Of a DNA stretch of 7,103 nt, positions 5,437 through 7,103 are shown piece after piece. The first letter of the stretch is position 1. Each line of letters starts with the position of its first letter. A model generated the notes under the pieces. It saw only the letters and a list, made by a program, of their open reading frames with translations, was not told the DNA's origin and searched no databases. The DNA is from an uncultured Blautia sp. (GTDB taxonomy: Bacteria; Bacillota; Clostridia; Lachnospirales; Lachnospiraceae): the NCBI GenBank assembly GCA_946629475.1, contig CAMOXX010000141.1, positions 1 through 7,103 on the forward strand, given 5' to 3'. Made by a program: the position numbers and the translations under genes.

Positions 5437-6525
5437 ATGATAGAAGACAGACTGATTGTAAAGCGGGAAAATGACTTTTCCTATCCAATTGTATTCCGGA
5501 CGGATTTTGAAGGCCTCAGTCAGGAACTGCAGAGCTTATCGGAGAGCCACAGCAGCATCTGTATTGTGACGGATTCCAATGTGGCCCCCTTGTATCTGGA
5601 GCAGACAGAAAAAGCCTGCCGGAGCGTGTTCGGTAAGGTCACGACCTTTGTTTTTACTGCCGGGGAGCAGAACAAGCACCTGGGTACAATTTCGGATATT
5701 TACCGGCACCTGATCGGGGCAGGGATGGACAGGAGAGGGCTTCTCGCAGCCCTTGGAGGCGGTGTGACAGGCGATATGACGGGCTTTGCCGCCGCGACCT
5801 ATCTGCGGGGGATCGATTTTATCCAGATTCCTACAACGCTTCTGGCCCAGGTGGACAGCAGTGTCGGCGGCAAGACGGGGGTCGACCTCGACCAGTACAA
5901 GAACATGGTCGGCGCGTTTCTTCAGCCGTCTCTGGTTTATATGAATATGTCCACGCTTGCTACGCTCCCGGATACAGAGTTCGCCTGCGGGATGGGCGAG
6001 GTGCTCAAAACCGGCCTGATCTGCGACGGAGAATTCTTCAGGGAGACGGTGCGGAACAGCGGACGTCTTCGCTCTGACATGCAGCTTCTTAAGAAAACGG
6101 TGCGCAGGTGCTGTGAGATCAAAGCCGGCATTGTGGAGAGGGATCCCAAGGAGAAGGGCGAGCGGGCCCTCCTGAATCTTGGGCACACAGCCGGCCATGC
6201 CGTGGAGAAGCTGAAGAATTTTGAACTTCTGCACGGGCAGTGTGTTGCGGTCGGCCTGGTTGTATCGGCGGAGCTTTCGAGAGAAAAAGGCCTGCTGAGC
6301 GACGGGGAATTCGAGGAGATCAGGGAGGGCATAGAGGCTTGTGGACTCCCTGTTTCGGTCTCAGATCTTCCGCCCGAGGATATCCTGGCAGCGACGAAAA
6401 AGGATAAGAAGATGGATTCCGGACATATCCGGTTTATTCTGATGGACGGAATCGGGCATTCCCGGATTGACAGGGATATCACGGATGAAGAGCTGCTTCG
6501 CGCAATCCGGAGGGTGGTTGTATGA
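5437..6525 (+). CDS. aroB: 3-dehydroquinate synthase
   Basis: Converts DAHP to 3-dehydroquinate, the second step of the shikimate route to aromatic amino acids, using NAD and a divalent metal in the cytoplasm. It has 362 residues, normal for the family. Visible motifs are the NAD-binding GGGVTGD at 107-113, IPTTLLAQVDSSVGGKTGVD, and the metal ligands E188 in GMGEVLKTGL, H250 in NLGHTAGH and H266 in LLHGQ. The usual HGE after the third ligand is HGQ here, probably tolerated. The ATG at 5437 has GGAGA at 5426-5430, six bases upstream. No other shikimate gene is in the window. A strong terminator lies just before it and no clear promoter is visible, so expression may rely on read-through. Its stop overlaps the lspA start. 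Confidence 0.96.
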   Translation: MIEDRLIVKRENDFSYPIVFRTDFEGLSQELQSLSESHSSICIVTDSNVAPLYLEQTEKACRSVFGKVTTFVFTAGEQNKHLGTISDIYRHLIGAGMDRRGLLAALGGGVTGDMTGFAAATYLRGIDFIQIPTTLLAQVDSSVGGKTGVDLDQYKNMVGAFLQPSLVYMNMSTLATLPDTEFACGMGEVLKTGLICDGEFFRETVRNSGRLRSDMQLLKKTVRRCCEIKAGIVERDPKEKGERALLNLGHTAGHAVEKLKNFELLHGQCVAVGLVVSAELSREKGLLSDGEFEEIREGIEACGLPVSVSDLPPEDILAATKKDKKMDSGHIRFILMDGIGHSRIDRDITDEELLRAIRRVVV

Positions 6526-7061
6526 AGCCGAAACCTCTGAGAGCGTGGATTCCCGCGTGCTGTATTTTTGCGGGCTGGCTCTGCCTGTTTCTTCTGGATC
6601 AGTTTACGAAGCATCAGGCCGCCGTTTACCTGAAGGGGAAGGATGACATCAGGCTTATACCGGGGGTGCTGCACCTGACATATCTTTATCCTGAGAACCG
6701 GGGGATCGCGTTTGGCATGATGCAGGGCGGTACGGCCGTGTTCGCCGTACTGACCGTGATACTGGCGGCCGCTATTTTATATGCGATTGTCAGGATGCCG
6801 AAAACCAGGTATTACCTTCCGCTCATGATTACGTGCACCCTGCTTCTGGCAGGAGCGGCCGGCAATTTCGCAGACCGTGTCCTTCGGGGCTATGTTATCG
6901 ATTTTATCTATTTTATCCTGATCGATTTTCCGGTGTTCAACCTTGCGGACATTTATGTGGTGACGGGCGGCATCCTTCTGGCTTTTACGGGCATTTTCGT
7001 GTACAGAAACGATGAGGATTTTGCATTTCTAAGGATTCATAAGGGAAACGGCGATTCGTAA
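6522..7061 (+). CDS. lspA: Lipoprotein signal peptidase (signal peptidase II)
   Basis: An integral membrane aspartyl protease that removes the signal peptide from diacylglyceryl-modified prolipoproteins. The 179-residue protein shows four hydrophobic helices (about 10-26, 71-91, 99-113 and 144-161) and all family motifs: D26-Q-F-T-K in the first helix, NRGIAFGM at 59-66, GNFADR at 114-119 and FNLAD at 139-143. The catalytic pair is D118 and D143. The ATG overlaps the aroB stop as ATGA, with GGAGGG at 6509-6514, so translation is probably coupled. The last seven codons, from K174 in HKGNGDS, lie in the first unit of a 19-bp tandem repeat, and its TAA is part of the repeat junction. The length is slightly above the family norm because of this tail. 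Confidence 0.95.
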   Translation: MKPKPLRAWIPACCIFAGWLCLFLLDQFTKHQAAVYLKGKDDIRLIPGVLHLTYLYPENRGIAFGMMQGGTAVFAVLTVILAAAILYAIVRMPKTRYYLPLMITCTLLLAGAAGNFADRVLRGYVIDFIYFILIDFPVFNLADIYVVTGGILLAFTGIFVYRNDEDFAFLRIHKGNGDS

Positions 7062-7103
7062 GGGAAGCGGCGATTCGTAAGGGAAGCGGCGATTCGTAAG
7101 GGA
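7034..7103 (+). repeat. 19-bp tandem repeat at the lspA 3' end, running off the window
   Basis: The unit AAGGGAAGCGGCGATTCGT occurs at 7041-7059 (one change, AAC for AGC), 7060-7078 and 7079-7097 (identical), and then begins again at 7098-7103. A decayed partial copy, GATTCAT, precedes it at 7034-7040. The array covers the last LspA codons and its stop. Because 19 is not a multiple of three, copy changes 5' of the stop would shift the frame, but every frame meets a TAA within three units. Each unit also carries AAGGGA, a weak ribosome-binding-like sequence. The full length is unknown because the window ends inside the array. Confidence 0.9.

Noticed and set aside
5536..6674. Two overlapping minus-strand ORFs (232 and 245 codons) opposite aroB and lspA
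   Set aside because: Both lie antisense to genes with intact catalytic motifs, and their translations look like composition artefacts rich in Arg, Ser, Pro and His.

Overview
The window looks like a chromosomal housekeeping segment from a Clostridia-class Firmicute, most likely a Lachnospiraceae relative with roughly 50% GC. This rests on gene content and order, not on a database match. The first half (yhbY, nadD, yqeK, rsfS) parallels the Bacillus subtilis yqeI-nadD-yqeK-rsfS cluster. The second half (yggS, sepF) parallels ylmE-sepF. Strong GGAG-type ribosome binding sites, two TTG starts and an A/T-rich promoter embedded in a GC-richer gene also fit a Firmicute. All nine protein genes are on the + strand.

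Layout: 1-70 is a leader or the end of an upstream gene. 71-358 is yhbY (CRM-domain ribosome assembly factor). A 146-base gap with a -10 box follows. 505-1215 is nadD, carrying a short pentapeptide-repeat insert. 1216-1386 is a gap rich in inverted repeats and is the only long noncoding stretch. 1387-1980 is yqeK (HD-domain Ap4A hydrolase). 2031-2384 is rsfS (ribosomal silencing factor, TTG start). 2400-3878 encodes an uncharacterised single-pass HlyD-like membrane protein (TTG start). 3894-4577 is yggS (PLP homeostasis). 4618-5382 is sepF (FtsZ membrane anchor). A strong intrinsic terminator lies at 5392-5424. It is followed at once by aroB (5437-6525) and the overlapping lspA (6522-7061). 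A 19-bp tandem repeat runs from the end of lspA to the edge of the window.

The genes do not form one pathway. They form a growth-linked set: ribosome assembly and silencing (yhbY, rsfS), NAD synthesis and alarmone removal (nadD, yqeK), cofactor homeostasis (yggS), cell division (sepF), aromatic amino acid precursor synthesis (aroB) and lipoprotein maturation (lspA). Tight spacing from rsfS to sepF suggests co-transcription. A near-consensus promoter inside yggS probably gives sepF extra, independent expression.

I see no defence system, mobile element, CRISPR array, tRNA or rRNA. The points most worth a second look are the structured nadD-yqeK gap, the pentapeptide repeat in NadD, the promoter hidden in yggS, the HlyD-like protein next to division genes, the terminator just before aroB, and the 19-bp array that overlaps the lspA stop codon.
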